A DNA stretch of 64,000 nt from Salinicola endophyticus (GCF_003206575.1 NZ_PZJO01000004.1:61934-125933), one strand, 5' to 3'. Shown: positions 1 through 9,839, counted from the first letter of the stretch. Made by a program: numbers and translations. The notes: generated by a model from the letters alone, not told the origin.

Positions 1-14
1 CTGGCGCGGTCGGC

Positions 15-992
15 CTACCACCAGTGCTTGCGCTTGAGCAGCCACATCACACCACCACCGACCACGGCGGTGATCGCGACGAAGACCGCAAAGCCGTAGT
101 GGCTGTTGGCGCCGGGGATACCGCCGACGTTGATCCCCAGCAGGCCAGTCAAAAAGCTCAGCGGCAGGAACACCGTGGTGACGATCGCCAGCATGTACAT
201 GCGCTGGTTGAGCCGCTCGTTGTGCTCGTTGAGCAGCTGCTCCTGCAGGATCAGCGCGCGCTCCTGCATGGCGTGGAAGTCCTCGACGTAGCGCGATAGC
301 TGGTTGGCGCTTTCGCGTATCGAGACCCGGGTATCCTCATCGAAGCTGTCCGAGCCGTGGGCGATCTGTTCGAGGCAGTCGCGCTGCGGTCCCATGAAAC
401 GGCGCAGGGTGATCAGCGATCGGCGCAGTTGCGACAGGTCGTCGGGATCGACCTCGCTGTCGCTCAGTTGATCCTCTTCCAGCTTGCCCAGGCGGTCGTC
501 GAGCTGGTGGGCCACGTCACCGACGTTGTCGACCAGGGTCTCCGTCAGCCAGGCGAGCAGGTCGGGCACCGACAGCGCGCCCTCGCCGCGATCGATGCGA
601 TCACGTACCTCGCTGACCGATTTCAGCGGACGCCGGCGCAGCGTGATCAGGCGGTTGGCGGAGATCCAGATGCGCAGCGAGATCAGATCCTCCGGGGCGG
701 CGCCGGGGTTGAGGTTGATCCCGCGCAGCGTACTCACGGCACCGTAGCGGAACTTGGCGACCCGGGGGCGGGTGTCCTCCTCGAGCAGCGCCTCGATCGC
801 CGCCTCGTCGAGCCCGGCGATCTCCTCGAGATAGGTGCCCACATCGGCATGGCGAAAGTCGAGATGCATCCACAGTGGCCGTTCCGGCGACTGCCAGGCC
901 TCGCGCAGCTGCCGCACGCTGAGCAGCGAGCCGCCGCCGTTGCCGTTCAATTCATAGGCTGCGACCAGCGCCGTATCGCCTTCCATCTGCAT
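15..992 (-). CDS. zntB: ZntB/CorA-family divalent metal transporter
   Basis: Inner-membrane channel of the CorA superfamily; members of the ZntB branch move Zn2+ and related cations. The protein has a long, charged, helical cytoplasmic N-terminal domain and two C-terminal membrane helices. The first helix ends in the signature GINVGGIPG, where ZntB proteins usually have GMNVGGIP, and the chain ends with a short basic tail (KRKHWW). I chose the ATG at 992 because GAGAGG lies 9-10 bases upstream of it. The longer open frame to 1055 would add an Arg/Pro-rich extension that does not look like a domain. From 992 the protein is 325 residues, typical for ZntB. The neighbour tesA is on the same strand but separated by 142 bp. 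Ion specificity (Zn2+ versus Mg2+/Co2+) cannot be told from sequence alone. Confidence 0.85.
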   Translation of the reverse strand: MQMEGDTALVAAYELNGNGGGSLLSVRQLREAWQSPERPLWMHLDFRHADVGTYLEEIAGLDEAAIEALLEEDTRPRVAKFRYGAVSTLRGINLNPGAAPEDLISLRIWISANRLITLRRRPLKSVSEVRDRIDRGEGALSVPDLLAWLTETLVDNVGDVAHQLDDRLGKLEEDQLSDSEVDPDDLSQLRRSLITLRRFMGPQRDCLEQIAHGSDSFDEDTRVSIRESANQLSRYVEDFHAMQERALILQEQLLNEHNERLNQRMYMLAIVTTVFLPLSFLTGLLGINVGGIPGANSHYGFAVFVAITAVVGGGVMWLLKRKHWW

Positions 993-1134
993 CTTGTTGG
1001 CCTCTCGTTGGGGCGCCCGGTGCCTCCTCGGGCTTGGATCGCGTGTGACTGACAAGGTGTCGGCATGCTCGAAGCCACTGACTGACTGGCTAGGCTAGCA
1101 CGCCGCTGGCGGCGCGCCAGGCGACAGACTGCGC

Positions 1135-1815
1135 TCAACGCTGGCTATCGGCGTCTTCCGTGAGCATCGGCTCGAGCTTGGTCCAGACATTGGCCAGGAT
1201 GATCGGTTGGGCCTCGGCGGTGGGATGGATGCCATCCGCCTGCAGCATGTTGTCGAGATCGACGCCTTCGAGCAGGAATGGCACCAGCGGTAGCCCATAT
1301 TCGTCGGCGAGCTGGGTGAAGACGTTGCGGAAGGCGTTGGTATAGGCGGGCCCGTAGTTGGGCGGCACCTCGATGCCCAGCAGCAGCACGCGGGCGCCCT
1401 CGGCCCGGCTGCGCTCGATCATCTTGGCCAGATTGACCTTCATCTGCTGGGGCGAGAGGCCGCGCAGGCCGTCGTTGCCGCCGAGTTCGATCAGGACGAT
1501 ATCCGGGCGATGCTGGGTGAGCAGATCGGGCAGCCGCGCCGCGCCGCCGGAGGTGGTCTCACCGGAGATACTGGCGTTGACGACCGGATAGCCCTTGCCC
1601 AACTTGCGTTCGAGCAGGTTGACCCAGCCTGCCTGCGGGTCGATGCCATAGGCCGCGCTGAGACTGTCGCCCATCACCAGCAGCGTATGCGCCTGCGCGG
1701 CGCCGGGCAGTAGTGTCAGCGCCATGGTCAGCGCCAGCAGTAGGCCCAGTGCGCGCTGCATGAGCGCGCGCAGCCACGCCCGTGTCGAACCGGGCATCCA
1801 GAAACCAGGCAACAT
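1135..1815 (-). CDS. tesA: Periplasmic SGNH hydrolase: acyl-CoA thioesterase I / lysophospholipase L1 (TesA)
   Basis: Hydrolyses thioesters and lysophospholipids in the periplasm. It shows the SGNH blocks in order: GDSLSAAYGI just after the signal peptide (nucleophile Ser), the Gly block, GGNDGLRG (Asn) and DGIHPT near the C-terminus (catalytic Asp and His). The N-terminus is a signal peptide with a Leu/Ala-rich core, ending at an AQA-H cleavage site. The ATG at 1815 follows AAGGAGTGAGAC, a strong ribosome binding site, which decides the start. An internal Met at residue 19 (MQRALGLLLAL) would also give a signal peptide. The gene is divergent from ybbA-ybbP, the same arrangement as in E. coli, which supports tesA over a generic arylesterase. 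Confidence 0.93.
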   Translation of the reverse strand: MLPGFWMPGSTRAWLRALMQRALGLLLALTMALTLLPGAAQAHTLLVMGDSLSAAYGIDPQAGWVNLLERKLGKGYPVVNASISGETTSGGAARLPDLLTQHRPDIVLIELGGNDGLRGLSPQQMKVNLAKMIERSRAEGARVLLLGIEVPPNYGPAYTNAFRNVFTQLADEYGLPLVPFLLEGVDLDNMLQADGIHPTAEAQPIILANVWTKLEPMLTEDADSQR

Positions 1816-2184
1816 GTCTCACTCCTTGGGAGAATCGGCGACAGCGGATTTTACCCGACCACGAGCTCGGCAAAACGACGATAAGCGGCCTCACGATCCG
1901 GGCGCCATGGCGCGGGCCAGGCGTCGAGCGGTGAGGGAGCGATCGAGATCGCCATGTTGCCGTTGCAACCACGACTCCGGCAAGCGTCACGATCACGATG
2001 GCACCAGGCATCACAACCCGGATGTCGGCAAGCGCTGTGAAGAGAGGGGCAAGGCATTCCAGGGTCGGCGGGTGCACCTGGCCGGCTCGGGGGAAGCGTG
2101 CCAGAGTGGAGGGCATCGGCGGCCACGCCGCGGCACGCCGTTACCGCCCAGCAGGACGCGCCACTACACAGGAAATCCCGTTCC
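1816..2184. promoter_or_regulatory. Divergent intergenic region between tesA and ybbA
   Basis: 369 bp between two divergent start codons, so it must carry both promoters. I see no convincing consensus promoter, repeat or RNA. The only clear signals are the ribosome binding sites at each edge, including AGGAAA at 2170 for ybbA. Open frames through it are GC-driven and have no recognisable protein. Confidence 0.4.
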
Positions 2185-2916
2185 ATGTCCGACACCCGCG
2201 AGACGCACGCCGCCCCGGCATCCGCGACCCCGACGCTCGAGGCCCGCGGCCTCGGCAAGCAGGTCGCCAGTGGCGACCGCCAGTTGACCATCCTCGACCA
2301 TCTCGACCTGTGCGTCATGCCCGGCGAGAGCGTGGCTATCCTGGGGAGTTCCGGGGCGGGTAAATCGACCCTGCTGGCGCTGCTGGCGGGTCTGGACACC
2401 CCCAGCCATGGTGAACTCGAGCTGTTCGGTACCGCACTGCCGGCGCTCGACGAGGATGGCCGCGCCGCCCTGCGTGCCGGTCGTGTGGGCTTCGTGTTCC
2501 AGAACTTCCAGCTTCTGCCCACCCTGACCGCGCTGGAGAACGTGATGCTGCCGCTGGAGCTGACCCCCGGCCGCGGGCTGGAGTCGCGGGCCCGCGACTG
2601 GCTGGGGCGGGTCGGGCTCGGCGAGCGTCTCCATCATCTGCCCAAGCAGCTCTCCGGTGGCGAGCAGCAGCGGGTCGCCGTGGCGCGCGCCTTCGTCACC
2701 CAGCCCGAGCTGGTATTCGCCGACGAGCCCACCGGGAATCTCGACCGCGATACCGGGAGTGCGATCATCGAGTCGCTGTTCGCGCTCAACCGCGAGGCCG
2801 GTACCACGCTGGTGCTGGTCACCCATGACCCCCATCTGGCGCGGCGCTGCCAGCGCTGCCTGCGTCTCGACGGCGGCCGTCTGGTGGCCCTCGAGCGTGA
2901 CGAGGTCCTGGCATGA
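2185..2916 (+). CDS. ybbA: ABC transporter ATP-binding protein, LolD/YbbA type
   Basis: Cytoplasmic ATPase subunit partnering the large FtsX-type permease encoded immediately downstream. It has Walker A GSSGAGKST, a Q-loop (FQNFQLLP), the signature LSGGEQQRVAVARA, Walker B LVFADEPTGNLD and the H-loop THD, in the order and spacing of the MacB/LolD class. The start at 2185 (MSDTRETHAAP) is preceded by AGGAAA at a good distance. In-frame codons further upstream to 2098 encode nothing conserved. The stop overlaps the next start by 4 bp (ATGA), so the two proteins are probably made in a coupled way. In E. coli the equivalent pair neighbours tesA. The exported substrate is not established for this family. 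Confidence 0.92.
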   Translation: MSDTRETHAAPASATPTLEARGLGKQVASGDRQLTILDHLDLCVMPGESVAILGSSGAGKSTLLALLAGLDTPSHGELELFGTALPALDEDGRAALRAGRVGFVFQNFQLLPTLTALENVMLPLELTPGRGLESRARDWLGRVGLGERLHHLPKQLSGGEQQRVAVARAFVTQPELVFADEPTGNLDRDTGSAIIESLFALNREAGTTLVLVTHDPHLARRCQRCLRLDGGRLVALERDEVLA

Positions 2917-5450
2917 GCGCTGCCGGCTCGCTGCTGGGACTGTCGCTCAAGGGGCTTCGGCGCGATCTGCGTGCCGGCGATGTTCGCGCGCTGTTCGTCG
3001 CCCTGGTACTGGCCGTGGCCACCACGACCATGATCGGCTTCTTTCTCGACCGCCTGGATCGCGGCCTGACCCGCCAGGCCGGGCAACTGATGGGCGGCGA
3101 CATCAAGCTCGAACAGAGCGACCCTTTCGCTGATGACCTGCGCACGACGCTGCGTGGGGCAGGGCTGACGCTCTCCGACCAGGTCGACACCGTCTCCATG
3201 GTCAGCCGCGGCGACGCCTTTCAACTGGCCAGTCTCAAGGTGGTCGACGCTGCCTATCCGCTCTACGGCAAGCTGCGCGTCGATCTCGGTGAGGGTATCG
3301 TCGAGCGCGCCGCGGGGCCGGCGCCGGGCAGCGTATGGATCGCGCCGCGACTCGCTCAGTTGCTCGGCGTGGCGATCGGCGAGCAGGTACAGGTGGGCCA
3401 GCGTGAGCTGACGGTGTCCGGGTTGATCGACCGCGAGCCGGATCAGTCGGCGGGGTTCGCCAGCCTCAGCCCGCGGCTGATGATGCGTCTGGCCGATCTC
3501 GATGCCACCGGGCTGGTCCGCCCGGGCTCGCGGATCGAGTACGAACTGCTGGCCAAGGGCCCGCCAGCGGCGGTGGCGGCGGTGGGCGATCTACTCACGC
3601 GGCTGCGTCAGCAGGGCGTGGAGATCGAGGACGTGCGTGACGATCGGCCACAGCTCGGCAGTGCCCTGACCCGGGCGCAGAAGTACCTGAGTCTTTCCGG
3701 GCTGGCGGCGGTGCTGCTCGCCGGGGTAGCGGTGGCCATGGCCACCCGACGCTATGTCGACCGCCATCTGGATACCGCCGCGCTGCTGCGCTGCTTCGGT
3801 GCCAGCCAGCGCCAGCTGGCGCAGCTGTTCGCCTGGCAGTTGACCTGGCTGGCGCTGGCGGCCTCGGTGGTCGGCGCGCTGCTGGGCCTGGCAGGCCAGG
3901 CGGTGCTGTTGGCACTGCTGGCGCGCTTTCTGCCGCTGACGCTGCCGGCCCCGGGCATGCTACCGCTGCTGCTGGGCGTGTTGACCGCACTGGCGGTGCT
4001 GGTGGGGTTCGCCGGGCCGACACTGCTGCGCCTGCAGCGGGTCAGTGCGCTCAAGGTGCTGCGCCGCGAGCTCGATCCGCTGCCCGCCTCGGCGTGGCTG
4101 GTGGTCGCGGTGGCCAGTCTGGTGTTCGGTGCGCTGCTATGGCTCTACTCCGGCGATCTCGGGCTCGCCGCGGCGCTGCTGGTGGGCGGGCTCCTCGCGC
4201 TGGTCGTGCTATGGGGGCTGGGCTGGCTGCTGCTGGCGCTGGTGCTGCGCCTGGCCGCTAACCTTGGCACGCGCGGGGGCGATCTCAGCCGCGCCCTGCG
4301 CCTGGGGGCGAGCCAGCTGGCGCGGCGGCGTCAGGCGAGCCTCGGCCAGTTGCTGGCGTTCGCTGTCACCTTCGCGGCAATGGCGATCATCACCCTGGTC
4401 CGCGGCGATCTGCTGAGCGCCTGGCAGACCCAGTTACCGGCAGATACGCCCAACTACTTCGCGATCAATATTCAGCCCGGCGAACGCGAGGGCTTCAGCG
4501 CCATCCTCGATCAGGTCGCCGATACCCGCAGCGCGCTCTACCCGATGGTTCGCGGGCGCCTGACTGCCATCGACGGCCGCCCCGCGCGCGAAGCGGTGCC
4601 CGAGGCGCATCGCGACGACAACGCGCTCAAGCGCGAGCTCAACTTGACCTGGCGCGCGGCGCTGCCCGAGAGCAATCGGTTGGTCGCTGGGCGCTGGTTC
4701 GACGCCGGCACCCCGGTGGCCGCAGGCAGCGTGCCGATCTCCGTCGAGCGCGGCCTCGCCGAACGGCTCGGCGTGGGGCTGGGCGACAGCCTGACCTTCA
4801 CCATCGGCAGCGACAGTGTCACCGGCGAGGTCACCAGCCTGCGCGATCTCGACTGGGACAGCTTCCGTCCCAACTTCTTCGTGATCTTTCCGCCCGGCGT
4901 ACTCGAACGCTACGGGCACAGCTACATCACCGCCTTCCACCTGGATGCCGCCGCCCACGGCGACGTGCTGGGGCGGCTGGTCGCGGCCTATCCCGGGGTC
5001 TCGCTGCTCAATGTGGATGCCATTCTCGCGCGGGTGCGCGAGCTGCTGGCCCAGGTCACCCGGGCGGTGGAACTGGTGCTGGGCTTCGTCCTGCTCGCCG
5101 GGATCAGCGTGCTCTATGCCGCGCTCACCGCCAGCCAGTCCCTGCGCGCACATGAGAGCGGCTTGTTGCGAGTGTTCGGCGCCGGACAGCGTCTTCTCTC
5201 GCGGGTTCAGGGGGTGGAGTTCGCGCTGCTCGGCTTCACCAGCGGGCTGATGGCGGCGCTGCTGGCCGAGGGCGCTGCACTGGGTGTCTACGCCGGCTGG
5301 CTCGATCTCGCCCCGCGGCTGCATCTATGGCTGTGGCTGGTGCTGCCGTTCGGCGGCGCGCTGATCATCGGCGTGATCGGCCATCTGCTGTCGCGCGGGG
5401 TACGCCGGCAGGCGCCGGTGCAGAGCCTGGGACTGCTGGGCGAGGGTTGA
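2913..5450 (+). CDS. ybbP: FtsX-like ABC permease, YbbP family
   Basis: 845-residue inner-membrane permease with two FtsX cores and ten predicted membrane helices, the size of YbbP (about 800 residues). One helix lies near the N-terminus (VRALFVALVLAVATTTMIGFF). A periplasmic MacB-type domain follows, then helix clusters around residues 250-385 and 395-500. A second periplasmic domain with the FRPNFFVIFPPG stretch precedes the C-terminal helices. It pairs with the upstream ATPase. The family is related to lipoprotein or toxin exporters of the MacB type, but its cargo is unknown. It is divergent from, and possibly functionally linked with, periplasmic TesA, which rests on conserved neighbourhood only. 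Confidence 0.9.
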   Translation: MSAAGSLLGLSLKGLRRDLRAGDVRALFVALVLAVATTTMIGFFLDRLDRGLTRQAGQLMGGDIKLEQSDPFADDLRTTLRGAGLTLSDQVDTVSMVSRGDAFQLASLKVVDAAYPLYGKLRVDLGEGIVERAAGPAPGSVWIAPRLAQLLGVAIGEQVQVGQRELTVSGLIDREPDQSAGFASLSPRLMMRLADLDATGLVRPGSRIEYELLAKGPPAAVAAVGDLLTRLRQQGVEIEDVRDDRPQLGSALTRAQKYLSLSGLAAVLLAGVAVAMATRRYVDRHLDTAALLRCFGASQRQLAQLFAWQLTWLALAASVVGALLGLAGQAVLLALLARFLPLTLPAPGMLPLLLGVLTALAVLVGFAGPTLLRLQRVSALKVLRRELDPLPASAWLVVAVASLVFGALLWLYSGDLGLAAALLVGGLLALVVLWGLGWLLLALVLRLAANLGTRGGDLSRALRLGASQLARRRQASLGQLLAFAVTFAAMAIITLVRGDLLSAWQTQLPADTPNYFAINIQPGEREGFSAILDQVADTRSALYPMVRGRLTAIDGRPAREAVPEAHRDDNALKRELNLTWRAALPESNRLVAGRWFDAGTPVAAGSVPISVERGLAERLGVGLGDSLTFTIGSDSVTGEVTSLRDLDWDSFRPNFFVIFPPGVLERYGHSYITAFHLDAAAHGDVLGRLVAAYPGVSLLNVDAILARVRELLAQVTRAVELVLGFVLLAGISVLYAALTASQSLRAHESGLLRVFGAGQRLLSRVQGVEFALLGFTSGLMAALLAEGAALGVYAGWLDLAPRLHLWLWLVLPFGGALIIGVIGHLLSRGVRRQAPVQSLGLLGEG

Positions 5451-5543
5451 GCGCCAGAGAGACGGGGAGAGGCGTGCCGGCGGGCGCGCCGCGGCGAGAT
5501 GCCGAGCGGCGTATGCTCGGCGCAGAGACGTCGTGCAGTGGAT

Positions 5544-5563
5544 GCCCCCGGAGAAGTGGGGGC
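5544..5563 (+). terminator. Hairpin after ybbP, weak terminator candidate
   Basis: GCCCCC and GGGGGC form a 6-bp all-GC stem with an 8-nt loop, 94 bp after the ybbP stop and before the aldehyde dehydrogenase. There is no T run behind it, so intrinsic termination is doubtful. Confidence 0.25.
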
Positions 5564-5636
5564 CTGTCGATACGAAATACGAGTGAGAGACCTGGGTGAT
5601 AACCCTGAGCGATGACCTGATCGAGAGAGACGAGCG

Positions 5637-7142
5637 ATGAGCAATGCACTGAGCGATGCAATGACCCATGCCGACTGGCAGCGTCTGGCCAGCGAGCTGA
5701 GGATCGAGACCCGCGCCTTCATCGACGATGCCTTCGTCGACGCGCAGAGCGGCGAGACCTTCGCCAGCATCAATCCGGCCACCGGCGACACCCTCGCCGA
5801 GGTCGCCAGCTGCGATGCCGCCGACGCCGAGAAAGCAGTGGCCCGGGCGCGGCGTGCCTTCGACGAGGGGGCGTGGTCGCGGCGCTCGCCCGGGGCGCGC
5901 AAGGCGGTGCTGCTGCGCTTCGCCGAGCTGATGCAGACGCACAAGCAGGAGCTGGCGCTGCTCGATACCCTCGACATGGGCAAGCCGATCGGCAGCTCTC
6001 TGGGGGACATGGGGGGCGCCATTGCCTGTCTGCGCCATCATGCCGAGTCGATCGACAAGCTCTACGGCGAAGTCGCCCCCACCGGCGACGATGCGCTGGG
6101 GCTGGTGCTGCGCGAGCCGCTCGGTGTCGTCGCCTCGATCGTGCCGTGGAACTTCCCGCTGATGATGACCGCGTGGAAGATCGCGCCGGCCTTGGCCGCC
6201 GGCAACAGCGTGATCCTCAAGCCCTCGGAGAAGTCGCCGCTCTCCGCGCTGCGTCTGGCGGCGCTGGCACGCGAGGCCGGACTGCCCGCCGGGGTCTTCC
6301 AGGTACTCCCCGGTTTCGGCCACACCGTGGGCAAGGCGCTGGCGCTGTCGATGGGGGTCGACTGTCTCGCCTTCACCGGCTCCACCGCGGTGGGCAAGCA
6401 GCTGATGCAGTACGCCGGTCAATCCAATCTCAAGCGCGTCTATCTCGAGTGCGGCGGCAAGAGCCCCAACCTGGTCTTCGCCGACTGCAAGGATCTCGAC
6501 GCGGTGGCTCGCCACGCCGCCGAGGCGATCTTCCACAACCAGGGCGAGGTGTGCATTGCCGCCTCCCGGCTGCTGGTCGACAACCGCATCCGCGAGACCT
6601 TCGTCGACAAGCTGCTGGCGGCGGCCGAGCACATGCAGCCCGGCGACCCGCTCGATCCGGCGAGCTTCATGGGCGCCATGGTCGATCGCACCCAGTATCA
6701 GCGCGTGCTCGACTACATCCGCCGCGGCATCGACGAGGGGGCCACCCTGCGCAGCGGCGGGAGTGCGTCGGAGGGGCCGGGGCTGTTCATCCCGCCGACG
6801 ATCTTCGACGGCGTCACGCCGAGCATGGCGATCGGCCGTGAGGAGATCTTCGGTCCGGTGCTGTCGGTCTTCGGCTTCGACACCGAGGAGGAGGCGGTCG
6901 CGCTGGCCAACGACAGCGACTACGGCCTGGCGGCGGGGGTCTGGAGCCAGGATATCGACCGCATCATGCGGGTCTCGCGGCGACTGCAGTCGGGGCAGGT
7001 CTACGTCAACAACTGGGCCGGCATGGACCAGACCGTTCCCTTCGGTGGCGTCAAGCAGTCGGGCAACGGCCGTGACAAGTCCCACCACTCGCTGGAGGAG
7101 TACTCCGACCTCAAGACCGTCTGGATCTCGTTGACCCCCTGA
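5637..7142 (+). CDS. NAD(P)+-dependent aldehyde dehydrogenase, PuuC-like
   Basis: Oxidises an aldehyde to the acid with NAD(P)+. The sequence has the Rossmann/cofactor stretch VPWNFPLMMTAWKIAPALAAGN, the catalytic Glu271 in LECGGKSPN and the nucleophile Cys306 in NQGEVCIAASRLLV. The C-terminal EEIFGPVLSVFGF block follows. The 501-residue length, the N-terminal half and motif wording are closest to gamma-glutamyl-gamma-aminobutyraldehyde dehydrogenase (PuuC) and related 4-aminobutyraldehyde/betaine-aldehyde enzymes. No other putrescine genes are nearby, so the physiological substrate is not fixed by context. The ATG at 5637 follows GAGAGACGAGCG. It stands as a single-gene unit with 186 bp upstream. 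Confidence 0.85.
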   Translation: MSNALSDAMTHADWQRLASELRIETRAFIDDAFVDAQSGETFASINPATGDTLAEVASCDAADAEKAVARARRAFDEGAWSRRSPGARKAVLLRFAELMQTHKQELALLDTLDMGKPIGSSLGDMGGAIACLRHHAESIDKLYGEVAPTGDDALGLVLREPLGVVASIVPWNFPLMMTAWKIAPALAAGNSVILKPSEKSPLSALRLAALAREAGLPAGVFQVLPGFGHTVGKALALSMGVDCLAFTGSTAVGKQLMQYAGQSNLKRVYLECGGKSPNLVFADCKDLDAVARHAAEAIFHNQGEVCIAASRLLVDNRIRETFVDKLLAAAEHMQPGDPLDPASFMGAMVDRTQYQRVLDYIRRGIDEGATLRSGGSASEGPGLFIPPTIFDGVTPSMAIGREEIFGPVLSVFGFDTEEEAVALANDSDYGLAAGVWSQDIDRIMRVSRRLQSGQVYVNNWAGMDQTVPFGGVKQSGNGRDKSHHSLEEYSDLKTVWISLTP

Positions 7143-7495
7143 GGCGTGGTGCTGGTCGTGCGTTCCGCTGGCGGCGCAGCGCGTCGTCAGCGGCCACCCG
7201 CGATGTGCGACACGCGCTGGCACCAGGGCGGCGCCGGGCGCGCATGGTGTAGGCAAACTCCAGCGTGCCAGAGGGCCGTGCTTCACCTGGAGAAGACGGT
7301 AGGCCGACAGCGGATGTCGTATCCGGTGACGTTTTACCCAGGCTAAAGCCAAGGTGAGAAATTATGCGCGCGCGCATGACGGACTTTCATAGGAAAGGCC
7401 GCCGGCGCTGGGGTATCATCGCGCCACGTTTTCATGATCGGAGTCCGCCGAGCGCGGTTCCGATCGTCCCCTCCCCGAGCCGAGGATACCCGCCG
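7143..7495 (+). promoter_or_regulatory. glyA leader and promoter region
   Basis: 353 bp without a gene between the aldehyde dehydrogenase and glyA. The second half is lighter in GC and contains a TATCAT -10-like hexamer near 7417, followed by the GAGGA ribosome binding site at about 7482. I see no glycine or tetrahydrofolate riboswitch and no strong hairpin. Confidence 0.35.
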
Positions 7496-8758
7496 ATGTT
7501 CACACGAGACATGCAGATTGCCGGATTCGACGACGCCCTGTGGAAAGCGATGCAGCAGGAGGTCGCGCGTCAGGAAGCACACATCGAACTGATCGCTTCC
7601 GAGAACTACGCCAGCCCGCGCGTGATGCAGGCCCAGGGCGCGCAGCTGACCAACAAGTACGCGGAAGGCTATCCCGGCAAGCGTTACTACGGTGGCTGCG
7701 AGCATGTCGACGTGATCGAGCAGATGGCGATCGACTATGCCAAGGAGCTGTTCGGCGCCAGCTACGCCAACGTCCAGCCGCACTCCGGCTCCCAGGCCAA
7801 CGGCGCCGTATTCCAGGCGCTGGTCAAGCCGGGCGACACCATTCTCGGCATGAGCCTCGACGCCGGCGGCCACCTCACCCATGGCGCCAAGCCGAGCTTC
7901 TCCGGCAAGCACTACAACGCCGTGCAGTACGGTATCGATGAGAGCGGCCGGATCGATTATGACGAAGTCGCCAAGCTGGCCAAGGAACATCAGCCGAAGA
8001 TGATCATCGCCGGCTTCTCGGCCTACTCCCAGATCATCGACTGGGCCAAGTTCCGCGAGATCGCCGACAGCGTGGGTGCCTACCTGCTGGTCGACATGGC
8101 GCACGTCGCCGGCCTGGTCGCCGCTGGTGTCTACCCGAGCCCGCTGGCCCATGCCCACGTGGTCACCACCACCACGCACAAGACCCTGCGTGGCCCGCGC
8201 GGCGGCCTGATCCTCTCCGCCGAGAACGATGCCGAGATCGAGAAGAAGCTGCAGGCTGCGGTCTTCCCCGGTGGCCAGGGTGGCCCGCTGATGCACGTCA
8301 TCGCGGCCAAGGCCGTCTGCTTCAAGGAGGCCATGGACCCCGAGTTCAAGAGCTACCAGCAGCAGGTGGTCAAGAACGCCCAGGCGATGGCCGGCGTGTT
8401 CATCGAGCGCGGCTATGAAGTCGTCTCCGGTGGCACCGAAGACCATCTGTTCCTCCTCTCGCTGGTCAAGCAGGGCCTGACCGGCAAGGACGCGGATGCG
8501 GCGCTGGGGCGTGCGCACATCACCGTCAACAAGAATGCCGTACCGAACGATCCGCAGAGTCCGTTCGTCACCTCTGGCCTGCGTATCGGTACCCCGGCGG
8601 TGACCACCCGAGGCTTCGGGGAGCGCGAGTGCAGCGATCTCGCCGGCTGGATCTGCGATATCCTCGACGCCATGCAGCAGGGCGACTCGAGCGAGGTCGA
8701 GAACGCGGTCAAGGGCCAGGTCGAAGCCGTCTGCGGCCGGTTGCCGGTCTATCGCTGA
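7496..8758 (+). CDS. glyA: Serine hydroxymethyltransferase
   Basis: PLP enzyme converting serine and tetrahydrofolate to glycine and 5,10-methylene-THF. It is 420 residues, as usual for bacterial GlyA. The N-terminus ([16 protein letters not shown]) and the block [20 protein letters not shown] are diagnostic. The PLP Schiff-base lysine is Lys229 in [14 protein letters not shown]. The in-frame extension to 7364 was rejected because conserved similarity begins at the ATG at 7496, which has GAGGA upstream. The gene is monocistronic, ending in a strong terminator. Confidence 0.97.
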   Translation: MFTRDMQIAGFDDALWKAMQQEVARQEAHIELIASENYASPRVMQAQGAQLTNKYAEGYPGKRYYGGCEHVDVIEQMAIDYAKELFGASYANVQPHSGSQANGAVFQALVKPGDTILGMSLDAGGHLTHGAKPSFSGKHYNAVQYGIDESGRIDYDEVAKLAKEHQPKMIIAGFSAYSQIIDWAKFREIADSVGAYLLVDMAHVAGLVAAGVYPSPLAHAHVVTTTTHKTLRGPRGGLILSAENDAEIEKKLQAAVFPGGQGGPLMHVIAAKAVCFKEAMDPEFKSYQQQVVKNAQAMAGVFIERGYEVVSGGTEDHLFLLSLVKQGLTGKDADAALGRAHITVNKNAVPNDPQSPFVTSGLRIGTPAVTTRGFGERECSDLAGWICDILDAMQQGDSSEVENAVKGQVEAVCGRLPVYR

Positions 8759-8779
8759 GCCCAAGCGATACGCTTTACG

Positions 8780-8807
8780 ACGCCCCTCCTTCGAGGGGCG
8801 TTTTCGT
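8780..8807 (+). terminator. Rho-independent terminator of glyA
   Basis: ACGCCCCTC and GAGGGGCGT form a perfect 9-bp stem around the tetraloop CTTC, followed by TTTTCGTTT. It begins 22 bases after the glyA stop. Confidence 0.9.
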
Positions 8808-8921
8808 TTGGCGGTCACTCGTCGACGGTGTCGCCCGCCGTCGTTTCAGTCGTCCCTTCCTACAACTTTGGTCTTGTTCATGACCATGGTCTAAGAGCAT
8901 TATCCCGTGGCATGTCTGAGG

Positions 8922-8936
8922 CTATGTCGGACATAG
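8922..8936. promoter_or_regulatory. Palindromic operator (TGT-N3-ACA) before the GntR/FCD regulator
   Basis: CTATGTC-G-GACATAG is a perfect 7+1+7 inverted repeat ending 21 bases before the regulator start. The core aTGTcggACAt fits the operator form typical of FCD-type GntR proteins (NTGTNNNACAN). A second copy, aTGTacgACAt, stands 9.9 kb away upstream of dgoA, so autoregulation plus control of dgoAK is likely. Confidence 0.6.
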
Positions 8937-8957
8937 TCTCCAATGAGTTGAACATCC

Positions 8958-9743
8958 ATGCCGACAGACGCGCAAACCGCCGTAGCCGCCGCGGCTCGAG
9001 AGCCCCGTGCCGATATCGCCGACGCGCTGGCGGCGTCGATCTTCGGCGGTGAGTACGCCAGCGGCGAGATGATTCCGCGCGAGGTCGATCTCTGCGCACG
9101 CTTCGGGGTCAGCCGCAGCACCGTGCGCAGCGCGCTGCAGAAACTGGTGAATGCCGGTCTGGTCACGCGTATCTCGGGGCAGGGTACGCGGGTGCGTGAG
9201 CTGGCCGCCTGGCATCTGCTCGATCCTCAGGTGAGTGCCTGGATGGCGCGCTATGCGCGGCCCAACCCCGAACTGCAGCGTGAGGTCTTCGCCTTTCGCG
9301 TGGCGGTGGAGCCGTTCGTCGCCGGATTGGCAGCGACCCATGCGACCGCCGCCGATCTGCTGGCGATCGAAAGCGCCCATGCGGGCATGCTGGCCGCGCT
9401 GGAGGCGCCGGATCTGTGCTGGCAGGGGATGAGTCACGACGACTACGATGTCGCCTTCCACGAGGCGGTGTTCGCCGCGTCGCACAATCTCATCTGGGCG
9501 CAGATTTCGCACGTGCTCAAGCCCGCCATTGCCATGATCGTCGCCCGCTCCAATCACAGTGCCGACGAGCTCGACGACAGCATGGCACGCCACGCCCGCG
9601 TGCTGGAAGCGATCCGCCTGCGTCAGCCCGAAGAGGCCGTCGAGGCGGCGCGGGCGGTGCTCGAGCGAACCGGCCGCGATCTCGGCATGGAGGAGCTGGT
9701 GCAACATCCCCGCGTGATCGGCCTGCCGCAGGCGTCCTCTTGA
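8958..9743 (+). CDS. dgoR: GntR-family regulator, FadR/FCD subfamily (DgoR-like)
   Basis: 261-residue DNA-binding repressor. The winged-helix domain covers about residues 15-80 (ADALAASIFGGEYASGEMIP, then REVDLCARFGVSRSTVRSAL and GLVTRISGQGTRV). The FCD effector-binding domain fills about 95-245, with the metal-binding Asp/His pattern in DDYDVAFHEAVFAASHN and later histidines. Its position directly before galactonate dehydratase matches dgoR, the galactonate-responsive repressor. The effector (galactonate or a related acid) is inferred. A perfect palindrome just upstream suggests autoregulation. The start at 8958 has no strong ribosome binding site. Confidence 0.82.
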   Translation: MPTDAQTAVAAAAREPRADIADALAASIFGGEYASGEMIPREVDLCARFGVSRSTVRSALQKLVNAGLVTRISGQGTRVRELAAWHLLDPQVSAWMARYARPNPELQREVFAFRVAVEPFVAGLAATHATAADLLAIESAHAGMLAALEAPDLCWQGMSHDDYDVAFHEAVFAASHNLIWAQISHVLKPAIAMIVARSNHSADELDDSMARHARVLEAIRLRQPEEAVEAARAVLERTGRDLGMEELVQHPRVIGLPQASS

Positions 9744-9839
9744 CGCTCGTGGGGCAGCCGCACACGTGTATCTGTGGTGCCGAGTGCCTCGGTGCCGCTG
9801 CAGTGACCGCCCATGGCGCAAGACTCCGTGCGCACAACT